From: Streptomyces caeruleatus
GTDB lineage: Bacteria; Actinomycetota; Actinomycetes; Streptomycetales; Streptomycetaceae
NCBI RefSeq assembly: GCF_001514235.1
Contig: NZ_KQ948945.1
Coordinates: forward strand, 4,134-68,133
DNA length: 64,000 nucleotides
Reading direction: 5' to 3'
The notes beneath the pieces are model-generated. The model saw nothing but the letters and a program-made list of their open reading frames with translations, was not told the origin of the DNA and did not search any database. Shown one piece after another: positions 52,178-64,000 of this stretch. Each line of letters opens with the position of its first letter. Position 1 is the stretch's first letter. Made by a program: the position numbers and the translations under genes.

Positions 52178-52993
52178 ATGCGCCAGTACTCCCCCGATCT
52201 GACCCCGCCCTGGAAGAAGCCCAAGCCGGCCCCCGAGGTCCCGGCGGACCCGGGTCTGGTGGTGGAGGAGCCGGGCACGGGTTTCTGCGGCGCGGTGATC
52301 CGCTGCGAGGCGGGCACGGTGACGCTGGAGGACCGCTTCGGCAAGCATCGGGTGTTCCCGCTGGAGCCGCGCGGGTTCCTGCTGGAGGGCAAGGTGGTGA
52401 CACTCGTACGCCCGTCGAGCGCGGCTCCGGTCCGGCCCACCCGCACGGCCTCCGGTTCGGTCGCCGTCCCCGGCGCACGCGCACGCGTGGCCCGCGCCGG
52501 CCGTATCTACGTCGAGGGCCGCCACGACGCCGAGCTGGTCGAGAAGGTCTGGGGCGACGACCTGCGTATCGAGGGCGTCGTCGTGGAGTACCTGGAGGGC
52601 GTCGACGACCTGCCGTCGATCGTGACCGAATTCGCACCCGGTCCGGACGCCCGGCTGGGGATCCTGGTGGACCACCTCGTGCCCGGCACGAAGGAGTGGC
52701 GGATCGCCGAGTCGGTGACCAGTGAGCACGCCCTGGTCGTGGGCCACCCGTACATCGACATCTGGGAGGCGGTGAAGCCGTCGTCACTGGGAATCGCCGG
52801 GTGGCCGAAGGTCCCGCGCGGGCAGGACTGGAAGACGGGCGTGTGCCGGGCGCTGGGGTGGCCGTCGGAGAACACCGGGGCGGTGTGGCAGGCGATTCTG
52901 CAGCGGGTGGGGTCTTACAAGGACCTGGAGCCGGAGTTGCTGGGGAAGGTGGAGGAGTTGATCGACTTCGTTACGGGTAGCGGTGGGGCCTGA
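52178..52993 (+). CDS. DUF3097 family protein
   Basis: A 271-residue actinobacterial conserved protein (DUF3097). The N-terminal 75 residues include a Pro-rich leader and a small beta-barrel-like segment (GAVIRCEAGTVTLEDRFGKHRVF). The remainder contains RIYVEGRHDAELVEKVWGDDL and LGILVDHLVPGTKE, which look like a Toprim-related core (E in VEGRHDAE, D in LVDH). No function is established. TATCGT ends 8 nt before the ATG with no Shine-Dalgarno sequence, so the mRNA is probably leaderless. Its 3' end overlaps the convergent Uma2 gene by 23 bp. Confidence 0.85.
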   Translation: MRQYSPDLTPPWKKPKPAPEVPADPGLVVEEPGTGFCGAVIRCEAGTVTLEDRFGKHRVFPLEPRGFLLEGKVVTLVRPSSAAPVRPTRTASGSVAVPGARARVARAGRIYVEGRHDAELVEKVWGDDLRIEGVVVEYLEGVDDLPSIVTEFAPGPDARLGILVDHLVPGTKEWRIAESVTSEHALVVGHPYIDIWEAVKPSSLGIAGWPKVPRGQDWKTGVCRALGWPSENTGAVWQAILQRVGSYKDLEPELLGKVEELIDFVTGSGGA

Positions 52994-53549
52994 CGTTGGG
53001 GAAGGTTCCGAACTCGGTGGTGTCGAGTTCGAGCCCGAGTTCCTCCACCGGCAGGGGCGCCCCGAACTTGGTGACCTGTTGCCGCTGGTAATCGGCGTTG
53101 TCTCCCCTCCCGACAGGCCTCGTCAGCAGGACGCACTGCGCCATGACCGGATCCACAATGAGGTAGACGGGCACCTTGCCGGCAGCGTAGATGGACCGCT
53201 TGATCTCGTAATCCCGTTGGACGCTGGTCTTGGAGACCACCTCGACAACCATCGTGCTCAGCGAGGACGGCAGCAGGCGACCCGAGGCGGGCCTGGCTTC
53301 GCGCTCAAGAACCACCAAGTCCGGCACTGGCTCACTGGCCTCATCGAGAATGTCGACGTCCTGGGTCTGTAGGCGAGACCACCGCTTACGTGGGATCTGG
53401 TCCAGCACATCTTCCACGATCATGTTGTGCACAAGATCAGGGCTGGCCATCATCACGATTTCCCCCCGGAGAAGCTCGACCTTGACGCCCTCGGGAGGCT
53501 CAAGCTCCTCGAAGTACTTGGTCATCCCACGCTCGTCCACAGCGGTCAT
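52971..53549 (-). CDS. Uma2-family (DUF820) PD-(D/E)XK nuclease-like protein
   Basis: A 192-residue protein of the Uma2 family, a restriction-endonuclease-like fold common in actinobacteria and cyanobacteria. The motifs resembling the PD-(D/E)XK core are PVPDLVVLE and MVVEVVSKTS, with K in DYEIKRSIYAAGKVPVYLIVD. Start ATG 53549 is chosen because GGAGG lies 9 nt upstream; ATG 53567 adds six residues. The role is unknown and nuclease activity unproven. The gene has slightly lower GC than its neighbours and overlaps DUF3097 tail-to-tail, consistent with later insertion. Confidence 0.85.
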   Translation of the reverse strand: MTAVDERGMTKYFEELEPPEGVKVELLRGEIVMMASPDLVHNMIVEDVLDQIPRKRWSRLQTQDVDILDEASEPVPDLVVLEREARPASGRLLPSSLSTMVVEVVSKTSVQRDYEIKRSIYAAGKVPVYLIVDPVMAQCVLLTRPVGRGDNADYQRQQVTKFGAPLPVEELGLELDTTEFGTFPNVRPHRYP

Positions 53550-53649
53550 CTCCGTGGCCCTCCACATCCGCCGCGTCCTTTTAGCGGCAGCCTACGAATC
53601 AGGTTAGGGACCGAACCGACGTTCCGCACCGATTCACACGTCCGAGTGA

Positions 53650-54891
53650 TCAGTCCACCAAATCCCTGACCACCGCATCCGCCAACAACCGCCCCCGCAA
53701 CGTCAGCACCGCACGCCCCTCCGCATACGCCCCCTCCTGAAGCAGCCCCTCCCCCAGCGCCCGCCGAGAAGCCGCCAGCCCCGCCTCCCGCAGCAACCCC
53801 AGCGGCACCCCCTCCCGAAGCCGCAGCTCCAGCAGGATCCGCTCGACCCGCCTGTCCTCCTCGGACAGCAGCTCCCGCCCGGCCCCCGGCGACTTCCCCG
53901 CCGCCAGCGCCCCCGCGTACGCCCCCGGATGCTTCACGTTCCACCAGCGCACCCCGCCCACGTGCGAGTGGGCTCCCGGCCCCGCGCCCCACCAGTCGGC
54001 GCCGCGCCAGTACAGCTCGTTGTGGAGGCAGCGGGCGGCCTGGGAGGTGGCCCAGTTGGAGACCTCGTACCAGTCGAAACCGGCCGCCGCGAACATCTCC
54101 TCGGCGATGAGATACCGGTCCGCGTGGACGTCGTCGTCCGTCATCGGGACCTCGCCGCGGCGGATCCGGCGGGCCAGTTGGGTGCCCTCCTCGACGATCA
54201 GGGCGTACGCCGACACATGGTCCGGCCCGGCGCCGATCGCCGCGTCCAGCGAGGCCCGCCAGTCGTCGTCCGACTCCCCCGGTGTGCCGTAGATCAGGTC
54301 CAGGTTCACATGCTCGAAGCCCGCCGCGCGCGCCTCCGCGACGCAGGCCTCGGGGCGGCCGGGGGTGTGGGTGCGGTCGAGGATCTTCAGTACGTGCTGT
54401 TTGGCGCTCTGCATGCCGAAGGAGATCCGGTTGAAGCCGCCCTCGCGGAGCGTGGCCAGATACGCCGGGTCGACGGACTCCGGGTTGGCCTCCGTGGTGA
54501 TCTCCGCGTCCGGCGCCAATCCGAACTCGTCGCGGATCGCCCGCAGCATCCGTACGAGATCATCGGCGGCCAGCAGCGTCGGCGTACCGCCGCCGACGAA
54601 GACCGTGCGGACCTCGCGCGGGTCGTCGCCGAGGACCTTGCGGGCGAGGCGGATCTCGTCGACGAGGCTCTCGGCGTAGTTGTCGCGGGAGGCCAGAACC
54701 CCGCCCGTGCCGCGCAGCTCGGTCGCGGTGTAGGTGTTGAAGTCGCAGTAGCCGCAGCGGGTCGCGCAGTACGGGACGTGCAGGTAGAAGCCGAGGGGAC
54801 GGTCGGCCGAGCCGGTGAGCGCGGACGCGGGGAGCGCGCCGTCGGCGGGGACGGGGTCGCCGTCGGGGAGTGCGGAGGGCATGTCCTCCAT
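53650..54891 (-). CDS. hemW: HemW (coproporphyrinogen III oxidase-like radical SAM protein)
   Basis: A 413-residue radical SAM protein of the HemN/HemW family. The iron-sulfur motif is CATRCGYC (CxxxCxxC), preceded by GFYLHVPYC, with VFVGGGTPT and EANPESV following. HemW-type members act as heme chaperones or insertion factors rather than CPDH; the absence of an additional N-terminal Cys in the CxxxCxxC region fits HemW. The C-terminal HemN_C domain ends the protein. The N-terminal 30 residues are low-complexity; ATG 54891 or 54882 may be used. It lies leftward, 18 bp after the OsaC-like gene. Confidence 0.92.
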   Translation of the reverse strand: MEDMPSALPDGDPVPADGALPASALTGSADRPLGFYLHVPYCATRCGYCDFNTYTATELRGTGGVLASRDNYAESLVDEIRLARKVLGDDPREVRTVFVGGGTPTLLAADDLVRMLRAIRDEFGLAPDAEITTEANPESVDPAYLATLREGGFNRISFGMQSAKQHVLKILDRTHTPGRPEACVAEARAAGFEHVNLDLIYGTPGESDDDWRASLDAAIGAGPDHVSAYALIVEEGTQLARRIRRGEVPMTDDDVHADRYLIAEEMFAAAGFDWYEVSNWATSQAARCLHNELYWRGADWWGAGPGAHSHVGGVRWWNVKHPGAYAGALAAGKSPGAGRELLSEEDRRVERILLELRLREGVPLGLLREAGLAASRRALGEGLLQEGAYAEGRAVLTLRGRLLADAVVRDLVD

Positions 54892-54909
54892 TCTCCCGTA
54901 CCGCGCCGG

Positions 54910-56844
54910 TTACTCGGCCTGGAGCACCAGCAGCGCCAGATCGTCCTCCGGCGGGCGGCCGCTGAACTCGTGCACCAGCCTGCGGATGCGTTCCGCGATC
55001 AGCTGGGCGTTCAGCCCCGCACACCCGGCGAGGGCGGTCGCGAGGCCGTCGGCGTCGTCGAACTGGCGGGAGCCGCTGCGCCGCTCGGTCACCCCGTCGG
55101 TGACGCACAGCAGGGTGTCGCCGGAGCGCAGCTCGAAGGTCTCGGAGGTGTACGTCACGTCCTCGACGACCCCGAGGAGGGTCTGCGGGTGGGCGGCGGT
55201 GTGGACCTCGCCGCCCGAGCCCAGCAGCAGGGGCAGCGGGTGTCCGGCGGAGGCGAGGGTGCAGCGGACGCCGCCGTCGAAGGGGGTGAGCTCGCCGTAG
55301 AGGAGGGACAGGAAGCGGGTCTGGGGGCCGTCGCCGGGGGCGACCGGGCCGACGAGGGCGCGGGCGGCCGCGTCGGCGGCCTCCGTGGCGTCGTCGAGGA
55401 GGAGCTGGTTGAGCCGGTCGAGGACGTCGGCGACGCGGTAGCCCTCGCGGGCGAGGAGGCGCAGCCAGGGGCGGGCGATGCCGATCACCACGGCCGCCTC
55501 CGGCCCCTTGCCCTGGACGTCCCCGATGGCGAAGCACCAGCGGCCGTCGCCGGCCGGGAAGAGGTCGTAGAAGTCGCCGCTCGGCCCACCCTTGTCGCAC
55601 GGCTCGTACACGAGGGCGCTGACCACCCCGGGGATCTCCGCGACCGCGCCGGGCAGCAGTCCGCGCTGCAGGACCCGGCTGATGGTGGCCTGCCGGGCGT
55701 ACTGGCGGGCGGCGCCGATGGCGAGGGCCACCCGGCGGCTGAGATCCTCGACAAGCCCGGTGACCTCGTCGGGGAAGCGCATGAGGCCGGCCCGTCCGAT
55801 GACCAGCGTGCCCAGCGGGCGGCCACCGGCGACCAGACGGTACGCGAGCGCCGTGCCGCGCACCCCGCGCGCCCCCAGCGCCTCGCCGGGCCAGGGGTAG
55901 ACGGCGGGTCCGGTGCGGTGGGTGTCGGGCGGCAGCGGCGGCTCCTTCTCCAGGGCTCGGCGCAGCTCCTCGATGAGGTTCTCGGAGCCGTGCCAGACGC
56001 GGGCCAGCCGGGGCCCGGTGCCCGCGGTGCCGTCGACCGCCCAGCCGCCCTCGGCCTCGCCCGACCGGGGGTAGCCCCAGCGCCCGGCGACCTCGTCCTC
56101 CAGCCACACCGCGCACCAGTCCGCGAGCCGCGGCACGATCAGCTGGCCGGCGAGCGCGGCGACCAGGTTCTCGTCGAGCTGTCCGGCGAGCAGGTCGGAG
56201 GCCTCGGCGAGGAAGGACAGGGCGCCCCGGTTGAGCCAGTCCCGGTCGCGCTCGGCGCGCTGGGGCTCGGGCGCGAGGATCTCGGCGACGCGCAGCCCGC
56301 GCTCCAGCGCACGCTCCTGCGCGTACGCCTCGATGTCGTCCCTGGCGGCCACGGGGTCCTCGGCGGGCAGCCGCGCCCACACCGTCTTGGAGCCGGTGCG
56401 ATAGGTGACGCCCCAGGACTCGGCGAGCCGGGACACCAGCCGCAGGCCGCGGCCGTACTCCGGTGTCTCGTACGGCGCCTCGACCTCGCCGTCGCGCGGG
56501 GCGCGCGAGGGGTGGTGGTCCAGGACCTCCACGAGAAGGTCACCGCTCTCGTCCTCCAGGCGGCAGGCGAGCTCGACGTCGGTACCGGCGTGCACGACGG
56601 CGTTGGTGACGAGTTCGCTGACGACCACGACGGCGTCGTCGACGAGCCGGTCGCTGAGGTGTTCGGTGCCGGGGAGACCGGAGGCGGCCCATTCGGTGAG
56701 GGCGCTGCGTACGAGGGTGCGCGCGGAGCCCGGGGAGAGCGCGCTACCGGGGAGGGTGGTGCGGGTTTCCGCGCCCACGCCCCCGTGCACAGGCACACCA
56801 GAGGCACGGGTAACGGTCTCCCGTTGCGCCGGAATGGCCCCCAT
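54910..56844 (-). CDS. SpoIIE-type PP2C phosphatase with RsbW-like ATPase and GAF domains (OsaC-like)
   Basis: A 644-residue cytoplasmic regulator. Residues about 40-155 form an RsbW-like HATPase domain (VSELVTNAVVHAG; GRGLRLV). About 195-390 is a GAF-type sensor region. About 405-642 is a SpoIIE/PP2C phosphatase domain (GGPSGDFYDLF, FAIGDVQGKG, DTLLCVTDGVTE, PEDDLALLVL). This architecture and its place divergent from a HAMP-repeat kinase and response regulator recall Streptomyces OsaC, which modulates SigB in osmotic stress. The protein likely acts on anti-sigma/anti-anti-sigma partners encoded elsewhere. A 13-bp palindrome (56855-56867) lies just upstream. Confidence 0.88.
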   Translation of the reverse strand: MGAIPAQRETVTRASGVPVHGGVGAETRTTLPGSALSPGSARTLVRSALTEWAASGLPGTEHLSDRLVDDAVVVVSELVTNAVVHAGTDVELACRLEDESGDLLVEVLDHHPSRAPRDGEVEAPYETPEYGRGLRLVSRLAESWGVTYRTGSKTVWARLPAEDPVAARDDIEAYAQERALERGLRVAEILAPEPQRAERDRDWLNRGALSFLAEASDLLAGQLDENLVAALAGQLIVPRLADWCAVWLEDEVAGRWGYPRSGEAEGGWAVDGTAGTGPRLARVWHGSENLIEELRRALEKEPPLPPDTHRTGPAVYPWPGEALGARGVRGTALAYRLVAGGRPLGTLVIGRAGLMRFPDEVTGLVEDLSRRVALAIGAARQYARQATISRVLQRGLLPGAVAEIPGVVSALVYEPCDKGGPSGDFYDLFPAGDGRWCFAIGDVQGKGPEAAVVIGIARPWLRLLAREGYRVADVLDRLNQLLLDDATEAADAAARALVGPVAPGDGPQTRFLSLLYGELTPFDGGVRCTLASAGHPLPLLLGSGGEVHTAAHPQTLLGVVEDVTYTSETFELRSGDTLLCVTDGVTERRSGSRQFDDADGLATALAGCAGLNAQLIAERIRRLVHEFSGRPPEDDLALLVLQAE

Positions 56845-56946
56845 GGACAGCTCCCCGAACGGTTCGGACGAATACGCCTCAGTCGACGCGGACAGAGTGA
56901 CAGACTGGCCACGCCCATAAGCACCGAGTTACCGAAGTGGGCCGCC

Positions 56947-61095
<4,149 letters not shown>

Positions 61096-61107
61096 GGCCA
61101 CTTCATC

Positions 61108-61668
61108 ATGAGCGCTGAGGCAACGACCGACGAGCGGGCCGGCATCCTCCTGGTCGACGACATGGAGGACAACCTGATCGCGCTGGAGGCCGTCCTGGGG
61201 TCCCTCAACGAACCGCTCGTCCGCGCGCGTTCCGGCGAGGAGGCGATGAAGGCGCTGCTCCGGCAGCGCTTCGCCCTGGTCCTGCTCGATGTCCGCATGC
61301 CGGGCATGGACGGCTTCGAGACCGCCACCAACATCAAACGACTCGACCAGACCAAGGACGTCCCGATCATCTTCCTGACCGGCGCGGAGGACGAACCGGC
61401 CTACGCCTTCCGCGGCTACGCGACCGGCGCCGCGGACTACCTGACCAAGCCGTTCGACCCCTGGGTGTTACGCGCGAAGGTGACGGTGTTCCTGGACCTG
61501 TACCGCAAGAATCGCCAGCTGGAACGCCTACTGAGCCGGGAACACGGCCACAGCAAGGAGCTGAGCGCTCAGTTGGCAGCCCTGGAGACACAGCTCTCGC
61601 AGGACACGCCTCCGGACATGACGGACCTTCGCGCACGGGTCCATGAGATACGCCGACTCATCGTCTAG
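61108..61668 (+). CDS. Response regulator with C-terminal coiled coil (OsaB-like)
   Basis: A 186-residue response regulator lacking a DNA-binding domain. The receiver domain has acidic pair D17/D18, phospho-acceptor D61 (LVLLDVRMPGMDG) and K in LTKPFDP. Residues about 130-186 are predicted coiled coil (QLERLLSREHGHSKEL onward). The arrangement matches Streptomyces OsaB, the partner of OsaA, which is needed for osmoadaptation and aerial growth. Leu121 is encoded by TTA (61468-61470), so translation should require bldA. Start ATG 61108 is 12 bp after the kinase stop. Confidence 0.88.
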   Translation: MSAEATTDERAGILLVDDMEDNLIALEAVLGSLNEPLVRARSGEEAMKALLRQRFALVLLDVRMPGMDGFETATNIKRLDQTKDVPIIFLTGAEDEPAYAFRGYATGAADYLTKPFDPWVLRAKVTVFLDLYRKNRQLERLLSREHGHSKELSAQLAALETQLSQDTPPDMTDLRARVHEIRRLIV

Positions 61669-61687
61669 GGGCGCGCGTCCCCACCTT

Positions 61688-61751
61688 CAGGGGCGCGGGG
61701 AACTGCGCGACCAGCCACCACGAACCCGCAGCCGCAGCCGCAGCCGCAGCC
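61688..61751. repeat. Family A dispersed repeat (copy 2) and (GCAGCC)4
   Basis: 61688-61718 is an exact 31-bp copy of the element at 14795-14825. It is followed at 61728-61751 by four tandem GCAGCC units. Both lie in the 116-bp convergent gap between the OsaB-like and acyl-CoA ligase genes; no gene is present there. Confidence 0.85.
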
Positions 61752-61784
61752 GCCAACGGTCCCCCGCCCCCCTCTCCTACCGCG

Positions 61785-63659
61785 CTACGCCTCCCGCGTA
61801 CCGGCGTACATCTCCTCGATCAGCCCCTTGTACTCCCGCTCCACAACCGGCCGCTTCAACTTCAGACTCGGCGTGATCTCCCCGTGCTCCACATCGAGAT
61901 CCCGCGGCAGCAACCGGAACTTCTTGATCGTCTGCCACTTCTGCAGCCCGGCGTTGAGCTGCCGCACATACCCGTCGACCATCTCGACCGTGGCCGGCGC
62001 GGCGACGACCTCCGCGTACGACTTCCCGCCGAGCCCGTTCTCCTCGGCCCACGTCAGAATCGAGGGCTCGTCCAGCGCGATCAGCGCCGTGCAGAAGTTC
62101 CGGTCGGCCCCGTGCACCAGGATGTTGGAGACGTACGGGCACACCGCCTTGAACTGCCCCTCGACCTCGGCCGGTGCGATGTACTTGCCGCCCGAGGTTT
62201 TGATCAGGTCCTTCTTGCGGTCGGTGATGCGCAGGTACCCGTCGGGCGACAGCTCCCCGATGTCACCGGTGTGGAACCAGCCGTCGGACTCCAGCACCTC
62301 GGCGGTCTTGTCGGGCAGCCCGTGGTAGCCCTCCATGATGCCGGGGCCGCGCAGCAGGATCTCCCCGTCGTCCGCGATCCGCACCTCCGTGCCGGGCAGC
62401 GGCTTGCCGACCGTCCCGGTGCGGTAGGCCTCGCCCGGGTTCACGAAGGAGGCGGCGGAGGACTCGGTGAGCCCGTAGCCCTCCAGGATGTGGATGCCGG
62501 CGCCGGCGAAGAAGTAGCCGATCTCCGGGGAGAGCGCGGCGCTGCCGGACACACAGGCGCGCAGGTTGCCGCCGAAGGCCTCGCGGATCTTGGCGTAGAC
62601 GAGCGTGTCGGCGACCTTGTGCTTGGCGGCGAGCCCGAAGGGCGCGGAGTGCGTGCCGGTGCGCCGGAAGTTGTCCTGGGTGACCTTGGCGTACTCGCGG
62701 GAGACCTCGGCGGCCCACTGGAAGATCTTGTACTTGGCGCCGCCGGCCGCGCGGGCCTTGGCGGCGACCCCGTTGTAGACCTTCTCGAAGATGCGCGGGA
62801 CGGCCGCCATGTACGTCGGCTGTACGACCGGCAGATTCTCGATGATCTTGTCGACGCGGCCGTCTACGGCGGTGACGTGGCCGACCTCGATCTGTCCGGA
62901 GGTGAGGACCTTGCCGAAGACGTGCGCGAGCGGCAGCCACAGGTACTGCACGTCGTCCGGGCCGACCAGCCCGGTCGCGGCGATGGCCTTCGCCATGTAC
63001 GACCAGTTGTCGTGCGGCAGCCGCACGCCCTTGGGGCGGCCGGTGGTGCCGGAGGTGTAGATCAGGGTGGCCAGCTGGTCCTTGGTGATCGCGCCGACCC
63101 GCTGCTTGACCAGCCCGGGCTCCTTCTCCAGCCGGGCCGCGCCGCGCTTCTCCAGCTCGTCGAGGGTGAGGATCCAGTCGGCGGTCTCGACGCCGGCCGG
63201 GTCGACCACGACGACATGGGTGAGGTTCGGCAGCTCGGCGCGCTTCTCCACCGCCTTGGCCAGCTGGGCCGCGTCCTCGGCGATCAGCACCCGGCTCTCG
63301 GAGTCGGAGAGGATGAACGCCGATTCCTCGGCGTTGGTCTGCGGATACACGGTGGTGGTGGCCGCGCCGGCGCACATGATGCCCAGGTCGGCCAGTATCC
63401 ACTCGATCCGGGTCGAGGAGGCGAGGGCGACGCGCTGCTCGGGCTGGACGCCCAGCTCGATGAGTCCGGCCGCGATGGCGTAGACCCGCTCGGCGGCCTG
63501 CGCCCAGCTCAGCGACTTCCACTCGTCCGGGCCCTCGCCCGAGGCCGGTGCCACTGGATGGCGATACGCCTCGGCGTCCGGTGTGGCCGCCACACGCTCC
63601 AGGAAGAGGGTCGCCACGCTCGGCGGACGGTTCTCGATCAGTGTCTGTGTGTCGCTCAC
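61785..63659 (-). CDS. Long-chain acyl-CoA synthetase (AMP-forming)
   Basis: A 624-residue ANL-superfamily ligase activating fatty acids with ATP and CoA. The P-loop YTSGTTGRPKG lies at about residue 200. Adenylate-binding segments include GYGLTESSA, the conserved SDGWFHTGDIGE and the hinge DRKKDLIKTSGGKYI. The length matches FadD/FadD15-like actinobacterial enzymes. The start is GTG 63659, with GGAGG 5 nt upstream; the frame extends to 63698. It lies downstream of lepA behind a hairpin, with its own promoter region and an ACTCGCGAGT palindrome. Confidence 0.93.
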   Translation of the reverse strand: MSDTQTLIENRPPSVATLFLERVAATPDAEAYRHPVAPASGEGPDEWKSLSWAQAAERVYAIAAGLIELGVQPEQRVALASSTRIEWILADLGIMCAGAATTTVYPQTNAEESAFILSDSESRVLIAEDAAQLAKAVEKRAELPNLTHVVVVDPAGVETADWILTLDELEKRGAARLEKEPGLVKQRVGAITKDQLATLIYTSGTTGRPKGVRLPHDNWSYMAKAIAATGLVGPDDVQYLWLPLAHVFGKVLTSGQIEVGHVTAVDGRVDKIIENLPVVQPTYMAAVPRIFEKVYNGVAAKARAAGGAKYKIFQWAAEVSREYAKVTQDNFRRTGTHSAPFGLAAKHKVADTLVYAKIREAFGGNLRACVSGSAALSPEIGYFFAGAGIHILEGYGLTESSAASFVNPGEAYRTGTVGKPLPGTEVRIADDGEILLRGPGIMEGYHGLPDKTAEVLESDGWFHTGDIGELSPDGYLRITDRKKDLIKTSGGKYIAPAEVEGQFKAVCPYVSNILVHGADRNFCTALIALDEPSILTWAEENGLGGKSYAEVVAAPATVEMVDGYVRQLNAGLQKWQTIKKFRLLPRDLDVEHGEITPSLKLKRPVVEREYKGLIEEMYAGTREA

Positions 63660-63736
63660 GACATCCTCCGGGGGCCCGCGACTGTGCGGCTGGCTCAACA
63701 GCCGGCTGGTGCGGCCGGCTCATTACGGCGGTCTTC

Positions 63737-63765
63737 ACTCGCGTGCCGTTGTTTAACTCGCGAGT
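63737..63765. promoter_or_regulatory. Candidate operator for the acyl-CoA ligase (ACTCGCGAGT)
   Basis: The perfect 10-bp palindrome ACTCGCGAGT (63756-63765) lies about 95 bp upstream of the ligase start, and a second half-site ACTCGCG occurs at 63737-63743. TTTACT is present further upstream on the transcribed strand, so the palindrome could overlap a promoter. TetR- or GntR-type regulators of fatty-acid genes often use such sites; the regulator is unknown. Confidence 0.4.
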
Positions 63766-63859
63766 AACTATCGAGCAGGGATCAGAGTAAAGGTCGACCG
63801 GCCACCGCGTAAGGGTCCGAGGCCTGTCACTTCCACCAGAGAGTCACCCCAGGTACATG

Positions 63860-63895
63860 CAGGGGCTCGCCGCACTTGCGTACGACGAGCCCCTG
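63860..63895 (-). terminator. Hairpin terminator after lepA
   Basis: CAGGGGCTCG (63860-63869) and CGAGCCCCTG (63886-63895) form a perfect 10-bp stem with a 16-nt loop, 39 nt downstream of the lepA stop. There is no strong T run. It separates lepA from the acyl-CoA ligase gene. Confidence 0.7.
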
Positions 63896-63933
63896 TTGCA
63901 CCGGTTTGCCGGGTCACCGCCCGTTACCAGCGG

Positions 63934-64000
63934 TTACTTCTTGCCCTTGCCCGACCCCGCGCTGTCATCGCTGGAGAGCACCGCGATGAAGGCCTCCTGC
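63934..64000 (-). CDS. lepA: Elongation factor 4 (LepA), C-terminal end, cut by window edge
   Basis: Only the last 21 complete codons are present, reading QEAFIAVLSSDDSAGSGKGKK before a TAA stop at 63936-63934 (shown here as 21 residues in two parts: QEAFIAVLSS and DDSAGSGKGKK). The PQEAFIAVL segment is the conserved start of the LepA C-terminal tail, followed by a lysine-rich end typical of actinobacterial EF4. EF4 is a ribosome-associated GTPase that promotes back-translocation or assists initiation under stress. The rest of the gene lies to the right of the window. Confidence 0.8.
   Translation of the reverse strand, partial: QEAFIAVLSSDDSAGSGKGKK

Noticed and set aside
53929..56946. Apparent 1000-residue N-terminal extension of the HAMP kinase
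   Set aside because: It is antisense to hemW and the OsaC-like gene and has no recognisable domain. The family start is at 56947.

Overview
This window is chromosomal DNA from a Streptomyces-type actinomycete. The evidence is very high GC with strong third-position GC bias, frequent GTG starts (one TTG), almost no TTA codons, and a conserved actinobacterial core: leuA, the phoH-ybeY-corC block, rnz, rsmE, hrcA-dnaJ2 with a CIRCE operator, hemW and lepA. I see no rRNA or tRNA genes, insertion sequences, CRISPR arrays or prophage. Mobile signatures are limited to small dispersed intergenic repeats.

Layout. (1) 4-9208 is a likely sialic-acid scavenging locus: a GntR/FadR regulator, a peptide/opine-type ABC importer with a fused permease-ATPase, an N-acetylneuraminate lyase-like aldolase, a lectin-like fragment without a good start, and a secreted sialidase. 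(2) 9257-13888 holds an MMPL transporter, a histidine kinase and a LuxR response regulator, with two palindromes made of GAGTA/TACTC half-sites between them and a divergent small membrane protein. (3) 13907-18299 holds a zinc-ribbon TerB-like protein, leuA with a leucine-rich leader peptide and attenuator hairpin, then a protealysin-like protease followed by its emfourin-like inhibitor. (4) 18358-23392 holds a beta-glucosidase plus sugar MFS operon, a small secreted I36-type protein, and an SDR with a divergent XRE regulator. (5) 23456-34538 holds era (displaced and inverted relative to its usual operon), a GlnR-box-controlled amtB-glnK pair, a secreted protein, phoH-ybeY-corC-yjbR, an MFS/XRE pair, a degenerate cytidine deaminase, a 490-bp block of repeats, and a VOC protein. 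(6) 34543-40464 holds a PfkB kinase, a glucarate/5-dehydro-4-deoxyglucarate dehydratase operon with a divergent IclR regulator, and an MFS transporter. (7) 40481-51301 is a long leftward array: hrcA, dnaJ2, nitronate monooxygenase, rsmE, VOC protein, lipoprotein, tricorn protease, HIT hydrolase, rnz and an adenosine/adenine deaminase. (8) 51398-64000 holds an MBL hydrolase, a DUF3097 protein, a Uma2 protein, hemW, an OsaC/OsaA/OsaB-like signalling locus, an acyl-CoA ligase and the 3' end of lepA.

How the genes work together. The left end couples extracellular sialidase to uptake and cleavage of the released sugar acid. The leuA and amtB-glnK loci carry recognisable nutrient controls (attenuation and GlnR sites). 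The HrcA/CIRCE locus is a heat-shock unit that reads into a run of RNA- and protein-maintenance genes. The OsaABC-like locus pairs an anti-sigma/phosphatase-type protein with a cytosolic HAMP-repeat hybrid kinase and its response regulator. The kinase and the regulator are the only genes in which I found in-frame TTA codons, which suggests bldA control of that signalling system.
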